A stretch of DNA of 13,405 nt from Brevundimonas sp. UBA7635 (lineage in GTDB: Bacteria; Pseudomonadota; Alphaproteobacteria; Caulobacterales; Caulobacteraceae): the NCBI GenBank assembly GCA_002483865.1, contig DLIT01000103.1, forward strand, positions 793 through 14,197, read 5' to 3'. Positions 7,671 through 13,405 of the stretch are shown here, piece by piece. The notes below the pieces were generated by a model. That model did not search any database. It was not told where the DNA came from and saw only the letters and a list, made by a program, of their open reading frames with translations. The position numbers were made by a program, and so were the translations under genes. How positions within the stretch are numbered: position 1 is the stretch's first letter; each line of letters opens with the position of its first letter.

Positions 7671-8168
7671 ATGCTGCTGCTGATTGCTCTGCTGCTAATG
7701 CAGGATCCCGCGCCCCGCATCATCCTGTCTGATGATCCCGAACCTCCGGTGATCCAGGTAGCCCCTCGCCCCCTGCCTGATCTCCCGCCCCATGCGATCA
7801 GTGATCCCTATGGCTGGGAGCGCTCACAGTGCAGCCCCTATATCCGCAAGGACGAGCCACTGGAGCATTGCCAGACGCGGGTGCGCAGTGATCTTCTGGC
7901 GGTCATGGGCGAGCAGTTGCCATCAGGCCTGCGACCAGCCCCAGGATTGGAAAACTGCGCGCCAGGCACCGCTACCAATGGCTACCAGATGCAATGCGGC
8001 CCGCGCAGTCTCCGGGCACCTGAGCGACCCGACCTCCAGGACCGCGTCTGTCACAATCAGCCTCGGCACGCAAACGGAACAGTCGTCGTCGAGAGCGTCT
8101 GTCGCCCCAACGGACTGGAACCGCGCTCCAGCGACGGCCTTCGCCTTACTTTCGGCGACCGAGACTAG
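7671..8168 (+). CDS. Hypothetical exported small protein with six cysteines
   Basis: A 165-residue protein I do not recognise. It starts with a very short hydrophobic stretch (MLLLIALLLM) and then a Pro/Asp-rich segment (12-48); there is no lysine or arginine ahead of the hydrophobic core, so it is an atypical signal peptide or N-terminal anchor. The rest is polar with cysteines at 54, 67, 96, 109, 127 and 144, an even number compatible with three disulfides in the periplasm. The start is well supported by GGGAGGGA. It is the last gene before a strong terminator and follows the VWA gene by 18 bp, so it is probably co-transcribed with the GNAT and VWA genes. No catalytic motif is visible. Export is an inference. 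Confidence 0.72.
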   Translation: MLLLIALLLMQDPAPRIILSDDPEPPVIQVAPRPLPDLPPHAISDPYGWERSQCSPYIRKDEPLEHCQTRVRSDLLAVMGEQLPSGLRPAPGLENCAPGTATNGYQMQCGPRSLRAPERPDLQDRVCHNQPRHANGTVVVESVCRPNGLEPRSSDGLRLTFGDRD

Positions 8169-8186
8169 ACGCCGAGGTCAGACGCG

Positions 8187-8225
8187 AAAGGGGCCGCAAC
8201 CAATGTCTGGCTGCGGCCCCTTTTT
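8187..8225 (+). terminator. Rho-independent terminator of the GNAT-VWA-small protein unit
   Basis: Perfect 12-bp arms AAAGGGGCCGCA (8187-8198) and TGCGGCCCCTTT (8212-8223) run into a T-run (8221-8225). The 13-base loop contains CCA/TGG that can extend the stem. It lies 18 bp after the stop at 8168 and before the convergent csbD gene. On the minus strand it is followed by only three T residues, so it serves the plus strand mainly. Confidence 0.92.
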
Positions 8226-8238
8226 CGTTCGGGAACAC

Positions 8239-8415
8239 CTAGTCCTTCTTGAAGGTGTCCTTGATGCCGCCGACAGTGTTCTGGACCTTGCCCTCCACTT
8301 GGTCCGCACGACCTTCAGCCTTCAGTTTTTCATCGCCGGTCACCTTGCCGGCAAACTCCTTGGCCTTGCCGCCCATGTTCTTGGCGGCACCTTCTATACG
8401 GTCATGATCTGCCAT
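8239..8415 (-). CDS. CsbD family stress-response protein
   Basis: A small hydrophilic, highly charged protein (58 residues from the ATG at 8415) of the CsbD family: DRIEGAAKNMGGKAKEFAGK near the start, then VTGDEKLKAEGRADQVEGKVQ-like sequence and a KDTFKKD end. The family takes its name from B. subtilis CsbD, a general-stress (sigma-B) protein, and is common in alphaproteobacterial stress regulons; its biochemical role is unknown. I prefer the ATG at 8415 because MADHDRIEG matches the normal family N-terminus and GAGAG-like purines lie upstream. A GTG at 8430 in frame would add five residues. A candidate EcfG promoter lies at 8464-8488. It is convergent with the upstream plus-strand unit and is the last minus-strand gene before it. 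Confidence 0.92.
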   Translation of the reverse strand: MADHDRIEGAAKNMGGKAKEFAGKVTGDEKLKAEGRADQVEGKVQNTVGGIKDTFKKD

Positions 8416-8463
8416 TTCGGTCACTCTCACTAGGGCGCGCCACGGGGACGCAGACCCCTAGCT

Positions 8464-8488
8464 AACCTTTTGGCTGGTAACAGGTTCC
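8464..8488 (-). promoter_or_regulatory. Candidate EcfG (general stress sigma factor) promoter for csbD
   Basis: On the minus strand GGAAC (8488-8484) is followed after 16 bases by GGTT (8467-8464). The alphaproteobacterial EcfG/SigT consensus is GGAAC-N16/17-CGTT, so it matches at 8 of 9 core bases with accepted spacing. Predicted transcription would begin near 8457, about 42 bases before the csbD ATG. The element begins immediately after the Nudix stop codon. Confidence 0.72.
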
Positions 8489-8489
8489 G

Positions 8490-8936
8490 TCAGCTCTTTG
8501 CCCTAAGCCAGGATGCCACGGCCCACGCATGGGCGTCATGGCGCAGGCTCGCCAGGGCGTCCTGGGGGGTGAGCCAGACCAGCTCGTGATCGGCCTCGCA
8601 CTGCAGAGCGGGATCAAAGCCGGTCAGGCTGACAGTCCAGTATCCGCCGACGTTATTGATCGGTGCGCCTTCCGTCTTGCGAAAGAACTGCCCCGCCTCG
8701 GTCAGCCGGTCGATCGGCTGGACGATCAGGCCGGTCTCTTCGCCGAACTCTCGGATCAAGGCCTGCTGTTCGCTTTCCTCGCCGTCCACCGCGCCACCAG
8801 GCAGATCGAAATAGGTCGCCTCACCGCGAGCCACCCTGACACAGGCCAGGCGTCCGTCTCGTTCAGCCAGACCAAACGTCGCTGCGCGATGATGATAGTC
8901 GAGACCCGGTCGGGCCGTGCCAAATTGAAGCTTCAT
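8490..8936 (-). CDS. Nudix hydrolase
   Basis: A 148-residue Nudix protein (from the ATG at 8936; an in-frame TTG at 8957 would add seven residues, but MKLQFGTARPG looks like a natural start). The complete Nudix box GX5EX7REUXEEXGU is present: GAVDGEESEQQALIREFGEETGL, about residues 48-70, with the metal-binding REFGEE core. Such enzymes cleave nucleoside diphosphates linked to another moiety, producing a nucleotide monophosphate and a phosphorylated product. The substrate (8-oxo-dGTP, ADP-ribose, NDP-sugar, and so on) cannot be inferred. The start lies 41 bp after the REC-kinase gene on the same strand, so co-transcription is likely; csbD follows with its own promoter. Confidence 0.93.
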   Translation of the reverse strand: MKLQFGTARPGLDYHHRAATFGLAERDGRLACVRVARGEATYFDLPGGAVDGEESEQQALIREFGEETGLIVQPIDRLTEAGQFFRKTEGAPINNVGGYWTVSLTGFDPALQCEADHELVWLTPQDALASLRHDAHAWAVASWLRAKS

Positions 8937-8977
8937 TGCACGGAGCCTACGCCTCAAACGGCCTTGGGCGAAAGAGC

Positions 8978-10006
8978 TTAAAGTTCAAACGTCAGGCAGG
9001 TTCGCACGCCGGAATGGGCTGGGTCAATTTCGACCCGCGACTTCAGGCCCTGGGCCATGGTCCTGATGATCTTGGTGCCCAGTCCCGTGCCCTTGGGCTT
9101 GGCGGTCGTAATGCCCTCACCGTCATCCTCGACCGTCAGCAACGCCTCGGTCTCACCCTGGGCCTTCAGGGAGACGCGGATCTCGCCCATTTTTTCGGGC
9201 GGATAGGCATATTTGACAGCGTTGGTGATCAGTTCGGTGACAATAACGCCCAGTGACACGGCCTGATCCGGCGTGACCGATATCGGCTCGACCTCAACCA
9301 GGATACGCAGCGAACTCTGATCAGGGCCCAGGCTTTTGCCCAGTTCTTCGACCAAGCCGTAAAGATAGTCATCCATCACCACTCGGGCGATGTCCGACGA
9401 GGTGTAAAGCCGACGATGGACCTGGGCCACGGCCTCGATGCGTGACTGGGCTTCCTTCAAGGCCAGGCGCGAAGCGTCGTCCTTGATCTGGCGCTGCTGC
9501 AGGGAGATGAAGCTCGACACCAGTTGCAGCGAGTTGCCCACGCGATGGTTGACCTCGCGCAGCATGGCCTCGGCGCGGTCGCGGGCCTGGCGCACCTCGT
9601 CCATCGCCTGCTGGTTTTCCTTTTCCAGCCGACGTCGCAGCAGCGCGTCTTCGATCGCCGAACGCAACAGCGAGACGAAATCCTCGGATACATCCTTGAT
9701 GACATAGTCAGCCGCACCGGTGCGCAGGGCGGCGACAGCCACGCGCCCATCCTGGGTGCCGGTCACAAAGACCACCGGCGGCGCGTCCGGCATGGCCAGC
9801 AATTCCGGCAGGACCTCCAGCCCGTCACGCTCGGGCATATAGTGGTCCAGGGCACAGATATCGAAGGGCTCTGCCTTGAGTGCCAAAAGACCGGCATCGC
9901 CGCTCGGAACACAGGTCACGCTGATACCGTGACGTGCCAACTCTTTTTGAACCAGGCGTGATAGTCCCGCGTCGTCGTCGATATAGAGCAGACGAATGGG
10001 GGTCAT
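8978..10006 (-). CDS. Hybrid response regulator-histidine kinase, REC plus HRXXN (HisKA_2) kinase
   Basis: A 342-residue cytosolic protein with a receiver domain at the N-terminus and a kinase after it, the reverse of the usual hybrid order. Numbered from the ATG at 10006: acidic pocket in YIDDDAG (D10-D12), phospho-acceptor D54 in ALDHYMPERDG, T82 and K104 (YVIKD) complete the switch; a coiled coil of about 120-150 leads to REVNHRVGNSLQLVSSF, where H154 is the phospho-acceptor of an HRXXN motif (HRVGN). The ATP-binding domain shows the N-box ELITNAVKYAYP (N262), DDGEGI and GTGLGTKII. An in-frame TTG nine bases upstream is less likely because AGG lies directly before it but is well spaced for the ATG. 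HisKA_2/HWE kinases commonly feed PhyR-type regulators. It follows the response regulator by 16 bp. Confidence 0.93.
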   Translation of the reverse strand: MTPIRLLYIDDDAGLSRLVQKELARHGISVTCVPSGDAGLLALKAEPFDICALDHYMPERDGLEVLPELLAMPDAPPVVFVTGTQDGRVAVAALRTGAADYVIKDVSEDFVSLLRSAIEDALLRRRLEKENQQAMDEVRQARDRAEAMLREVNHRVGNSLQLVSSFISLQQRQIKDDASRLALKEAQSRIEAVAQVHRRLYTSSDIARVVMDDYLYGLVEELGKSLGPDQSSLRILVEVEPISVTPDQAVSLGVIVTELITNAVKYAYPPEKMGEIRVSLKAQGETEALLTVEDDGEGITTAKPKGTGLGTKIIRTMAQGLKSRVEIDPAHSGVRTCLTFEL

Positions 10007-10022
10007 GGCGGTCAACCTGATC

Positions 10023-10445
10023 TCAAATCTCGGGTGCCTGCATCACCGACAGGAATAGGCCCAGTTGGCGAATGGCTCCCGAGAAACTCTCATAATCGAC
10101 CGGTTTGGTAATATAGACATTACAGCCCAGGTCATAGCACCGCTGGATCTCTACCTTGTCGTCCGTGGTGGTCAGGACAACCACCGGCGCGCGGCGCAGC
10201 TTGTCGTCCGACTTGACCTTTTCCAGGATATCCGTGCCCGACATATCGGGAAGATTCAGGTCCAGCAGGATAAGCAGGGGACCGTTGATCCGCACTTCTT
10301 CGCTGAACAGATAGGCCAGTGCCGACTGTCCGTGATCGAAATGAACAATGTCATTAGCGATATTGGCGCGCCGGATGTTCTTTTCGATCAGGCGGGCATG
10401 GCCATGATCATCCTCGATCATGACGATTTTCACGGCGTGGCTCAC
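10023..10445 (-). CDS. Single-domain response regulator (Rcp1-like)
   Basis: A 140-residue receiver domain with no output domain. Key residues: IEDDHGHARLI gives the acidic pocket (E11, D12, D13), the phospho-acceptor is D62 in LLDLNLPDMSG, T92 lies in VVVLTTTDD and K114 in YITKPVD. The longer beta-alpha segment with LFSEEVRINGPLLILLDLNLP is typical of Rcp1-type regulators paired with phytochrome-like or CHASE3 kinases. It most likely passes phosphate to another protein or controls a partner by contact. It starts at a GTG overlapping the sensor-kinase stop in GTGA (4-base overlap); AAGGGG lies at a good distance upstream, so translation is coupled to the kinase gene. It is followed by the REC-kinase gene after 16 bp. 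Confidence 0.95.
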   Translation of the reverse strand: MSHAVKIVMIEDDHGHARLIEKNIRRANIANDIVHFDHGQSALAYLFSEEVRINGPLLILLDLNLPDMSGTDILEKVKSDDKLRRAPVVVLTTTDDKVEIQRCYDLGCNVYITKPVDYESFSGAIRQLGLFLSVMQAPEI

Positions 10446-11974
10446 AAACTGTCCCCTTGGACCCTGGCTAAGGTCAGATGCTTGGGTAATTTCACAAGAA
10501 ATGTCGAGCCAATTCCGACTTCTGACTCGAGGTCGATACTGCCACCAAGGCGCCGGACGCTGTTACGGACAAAGGCCAGCCCCAGTCCTTCGCCTGGCTG
10601 ATCCTGCGCACCCGCGCGGCGGAACAGCTCGAAGATACGTTCGTGGTCGCGTGAAGATATGCCGCGGCCATTGTCCGACACCCGCACCAGCACCGTGTCA
10701 TCATCAAGAGTTTCGCCCTCGATCTCGACCCGGAGAGGACGTCCCGTCTGGTGATATTTGATGGCATTGTCGATCAGATTGCCAAACACCTGCTCAATCA
10801 CCAGGCGATCACTGATGATGTCAGGCACGTCCCCGACCCTGATCTCGCCATCACTGTCCAGGACCTGATGGCTGACGGCGTCGACCATGGTGTCCAGCAT
10901 CTCCTGCATGTTCAACGGCTGGGGCGTGAGAGGGCGTCGTCCCTCACGCGACATGCGCAGAATGGCATTGATCAGCCGATCCATCTTGGTGGTCGAGGCC
11001 CGGATAAAACCAATCGCTTCAGGGACGTCTTCTCGCACCGCCCGTGCCGTTTCCTCATCCACCAGATCCGGATCTGCCGCCGCCAACTTCGTCAACTGGG
11101 CGTCGATCAGGATGCCGACCTGCTCCAGCTCGGAAGTGTAGCCCATGACGTTGACAAGCGGAGCCCTGAGGTCGTGGCTGACAATATAGGCGAAACGCTG
11201 AATTTCCTCATTGGCCCGGACCAGTTCGGCGGTCCGGTCGCGGACCTCGTTCTCCAGTCCGGCATTGGCGCGGTCAACCTCGATCCGAGCGGCCTGGATT
11301 TCACGAATATAACGTCGCACCATCCAGATGCTGATTACCGCCAGAGCCAGGATCAGAAGCCCAGCCATCAGATTGCCCAGGACGGTCATGCGGGATGCTG
11401 TTTCCGACTTCTGGGTCTGGGCCACCAGATAGTCGGCCTCGATGTCATCGATGGCCATCAGATCGACCCGCATGGCGTCGGTCAGTGCCTTGCCCCGGCC
11501 GCTGCGAACCAGCGATACCGCCATGCCGATCCGGCCATGGCTGTTATGATTGACCGTATCGGTCATCAGGTTCAAACGGTCGTCAAAGTTTGCCTTCAAT
11601 GACTCGAAGTGATGCTTCTTGACCGGATCATCGCCGATCAGCTTTCCTAGGTTGTCCAGAGCCGCCGGAAGCTGGCTCAGAGCGCCGTCATAGTCATTCA
11701 GATAGGCCGGCTGTGCCGTCAGCATGTAGCCACGCTGACTGGTCTCCGCATCGGTAAGAAGGATCAGGAGATCCTTGGCGGCTAGACGCACTTTCTCGCT
11801 GTGAGCGACAGCATCGTTATAGACGATAGTCCGCTGGTTCATCACCATGGTGGCGGCGTTGACTGCCAGCAGCAGGACGATGGCCAGCATCAGCAGGCCC
11901 GTCACCATACGACTGAGCGCAGGCGTGCCGATCTGCGAAGTCCTGGCCCTTACGTTCGTCAGAAGGCTTACCAT
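10442..11974 (-). CDS. CHASE3 sensor histidine kinase
   Basis: A 510-residue inner-membrane sensor kinase. Two membrane segments (about 22-45 and 198-218) flank a periplasmic CHASE3 domain with the hallmark TDAETSQRGYMLTAQPAYL (74-92). A coiled linker (225-262) follows, then the HisKA block FAYIVSHDLRAPLVNVMGY with phospho-acceptor H267, an unusually long insertion of about 25-30 residues between the two dimerisation helices (about 285-325), and MDRLINAILRMSREGR. The ATP-binding domain shows N403 (NLIDNAIKYH), DNGRGI (434-439) and GEGLGLAFV (461-469). There is no PAS, HAMP or receiver domain. The ligand or stress sensed is unknown. The ATG start has AAGGTGAGG upstream; the gene lies 47 bp after flhA and overlaps the response regulator by GTGA. 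The three genes form a clear signalling operon. Confidence 0.94.
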   Translation of the reverse strand: MVSLLTNVRARTSQIGTPALSRMVTGLLMLAIVLLLAVNAATMVMNQRTIVYNDAVAHSEKVRLAAKDLLILLTDAETSQRGYMLTAQPAYLNDYDGALSQLPAALDNLGKLIGDDPVKKHHFESLKANFDDRLNLMTDTVNHNSHGRIGMAVSLVRSGRGKALTDAMRVDLMAIDDIEADYLVAQTQKSETASRMTVLGNLMAGLLILALAVISIWMVRRYIREIQAARIEVDRANAGLENEVRDRTAELVRANEEIQRFAYIVSHDLRAPLVNVMGYTSELEQVGILIDAQLTKLAAADPDLVDEETARAVREDVPEAIGFIRASTTKMDRLINAILRMSREGRRPLTPQPLNMQEMLDTMVDAVSHQVLDSDGEIRVGDVPDIISDRLVIEQVFGNLIDNAIKYHQTGRPLRVEIEGETLDDDTVLVRVSDNGRGISSRDHERIFELFRRAGAQDQPGEGLGLAFVRNSVRRLGGSIDLESEVGIGSTFLVKLPKHLTLARVQGDSL

Positions 11975-12021
11975 GACCTCACCTTAGCGACCCGCCCCTA
12001 CCTGTCCAGCTTCGGGCTGTC

Positions 12022-13405
12022 CTAAACCGAACCGATGGTCTTCAGACGGGCCTTGGGATGGACCTCATTCTGACTCATCACCACTGTCTGGCCCCGGAAC
12101 CGCTCGATGATGGAGCGGACGTAGGGACGGATCAGCGGACCGGTCAGCAGAACGGGACTTTCGCCCATCACAGCCGCTCGCTCGAATACGTCGCGTACCA
12201 CGCGGATGAAATCTTGCAGCTGGCTGGGGGCCATAGCCAGTTGCTTGTCCTCGCCCGGCCCGATCAGACTGTCGGCAAAGGCCTGTTCCCATTCCGGTGA
12301 CAGGGTCACGATGGGCAAGGTTCCGTCGTCGGCGCGGTTCTGCCAGCACAGCTGACGCGCCAATCGGGTACGGACGTGTTCGACCAGGGTCGTGACGCTG
12401 GTGGTGTGAGGTGCTGCTTCTGCCAGACCCTCCAGGACGGCAGGCAAGTCCCGGATCGAAACCTTTTCGCGCAACAAGGTCTGCAACACCCTTTGCAGGG
12501 TGGTGACTGTGACCACCGTGGGGATCAACTCGTCGACCAGCTTCTTTTCTTCGCCCTTAAGCTCGGCCAACAGCTTCTGCACCTCGGCATAGGACAGCAG
12601 TTCCGGCATATTCTCCTTGAGGATTTCCGTCAGATGGGTCGTCAGAACCGTCGAGGGATCAACGAGGGTATAGCCCCGGAAAGTCGCCTCTTCGCGCAGG
12701 GCTTCGTCGATCCATGTGGCGGGCAATCCAAAGGCCGGTTCGCGAGTATGCTCGCCTGGCAACTCAACCTGACGCCCGGCCGGGTCCATCGCCATCAGCT
12801 GACCCAGACGAACCTCACCCTGGCCGGCCTCCATCTCCTTGATGCGGATGGCATAGCCCTGGTTGGGCAGGCGCATGTTGTCCAGGATCCGTACGCTGGG
12901 CATGACAAAGCCAAAGTCCTGGGCCAGCGAACGCCGCAGGGCCCGGATCTGGTCGGTCAGGCGACGCCCATCCAGTTCGTTGATCAGGGCCAGCAGGGAA
13001 TAGCCCAGTTCAATCTTGACTTCGTCGATGGTCAGGGCCGTTGAAATCGGCTCCTCGACGTCTTCCTTGGGGGCCAGGTCCACCGGCTCGGCGGGCGGCG
13101 GCTTGAGGCGATCGCGCCCCAGCTTCCAGGCCATGAAGCCCGAGCCCAGCGCCAGGGCCGCAAAGGGCAGCAACGGCATGCCGGGGATCAGGCCGATCAC
13201 CCCTGCCGTGCCCGACACCACGCCCAGCGACACCGGGTTGGACGCCAGCTGGCTGACAAAGGCCTTGTCCGCCGCGCCCTCGACGCCCGCCTTGGTCACC
13301 AGGAAACCCGCCGCGACGGAGACAATAATGGCTGGAACCTGGGTCACCAGACCATCGCCGACCGTCAGCTGGATATAGGTATTGGCCGCCTCGCCCACCG
13401 GCATC
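12022..13405 (-). CDS. flhA: Flagellar biosynthesis protein FlhA, C-terminal two thirds (5' truncated by window)
   Basis: The frame is open to the right-hand window end (461 codons visible of a protein of roughly 690-700), so the N-terminus and start are outside. FlhA is the export-gate component of the flagellar type III secretion apparatus. The visible start carries the conserved GEAANTYIQLTVGDGLVTQ (about 4-22) and the last membrane segments (PAIIVSVAAGFLV; GLIPGMPLLPFAALALGSGF, about 71-90). The large cytosolic domain follows with characteristic blocks such as TLVDPSTVLTTHLTEILKEN (about 245-264) and ELLSYAEVQKLLAELK, and ends LKTIGSV. The linker (about 95-125) is Pro/Glu/Asp-rich. The signalling genes begin 47 bp after its stop; whether they share its transcript is unknown. 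No flhF, flhB or fliR is in view. Confidence 0.97.
   Translation of the reverse strand, partial: MPVGEAANTYIQLTVGDGLVTQVPAIIVSVAAGFLVTKAGVEGAADKAFVSQLASNPVSLGVVSGTAGVIGLIPGMPLLPFAALALGSGFMAWKLGRDRLKPPPAEPVDLAPKEDVEEPISTALTIDEVKIELGYSLLALINELDGRRLTDQIRALRRSLAQDFGFVMPSVRILDNMRLPNQGYAIRIKEMEAGQGEVRLGQLMAMDPAGRQVELPGEHTREPAFGLPATWIDEALREEATFRGYTLVDPSTVLTTHLTEILKENMPELLSYAEVQKLLAELKGEEKKLVDELIPTVVTVTTLQRVLQTLLREKVSIRDLPAVLEGLAEAAPHTTSVTTLVEHVRTRLARQLCWQNRADDGTLPIVTLSPEWEQAFADSLIGPGEDKQLAMAPSQLQDFIRVVRDVFERAAVMGESPVLLTGPLIRPYVRSIIERFRGQTVVMSQNEVHPKARLKTIGSV

Noticed and set aside
8228..8240. GGAAC on the plus strand near 8232 as a second EcfG site
   Set aside because: No CGTT-like element at 16-17 bases and no plus-strand gene follows.
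10751..11602. Plus-strand reading frame (283 codons) opposite the CHASE3 kinase
   Set aside because: No motif, and the minus-strand kinase has all catalytic boxes. Treated as a complementary-frame artefact.

Overview
The window is a GC-rich chromosomal segment of an alphaproteobacterium, most likely Caulobacterales (Brevundimonas or Caulobacter type). That placement is an inference from protein style, the xseB-ispA-dxs order, frequent GTG/TTG starts and the HRXXN-kinase/CsbD/EcfG-type promoter signature; no rRNA marker is present. The content is mostly core chromosome. I see no insertion sequences, prophage, CRISPR arrays, tRNA or rRNA, and no gap without a gene longer than about 165 bases.

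Layout: (1) 1-339 is the 3' end of a PhoH-family ATPase gene on +, convergent with a minus-strand antiporter gene across a shared hairpin terminator. (2) 398-5712 is a minus-strand run, in transcription order: histidine phosphatase-like protein, xseB, ispA, dxs, and a YbaL/Kef-type cation:proton antiporter lacking the usual RCK domain. xseB-ispA-dxs is the conserved isoprenoid-precursor cluster: Dxs makes DXP at the entry of the MEP pathway and IspA condenses IPP/DMAPP to farnesyl diphosphate. (3) 5876-8168 is a plus-strand run: a GNAT acetyltransferase, a CoxE-like VWA protein and a small cysteine-rich probably secreted protein, closed by a strong terminator. (4) 8239-13405 is a minus-strand run, in transcription order: flhA (flagellar export gate, truncated by the window edge), a CHASE3 sensor kinase, a single-domain response regulator, a REC-HRXXN kinase hybrid, a Nudix hydrolase, and csbD.

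The most interesting region is 8239-11974. A three-gene phosphorelay module (membrane CHASE3 kinase, Rcp1-like regulator overlapping it by GTGA, then a receiver fused to an HRXXN kinase) lies two genes upstream of a CsbD-type stress gene. csbD has a near-consensus EcfG general-stress promoter (GGAAC-N16-GGTT). HRXXN kinases are the class that commonly feeds the PhyR-NepR-EcfG general stress pathway in alphaproteobacteria, so a link is a reasonable, testable inference. No completely novel system is evident; the other observations concern unusual variants of known families.
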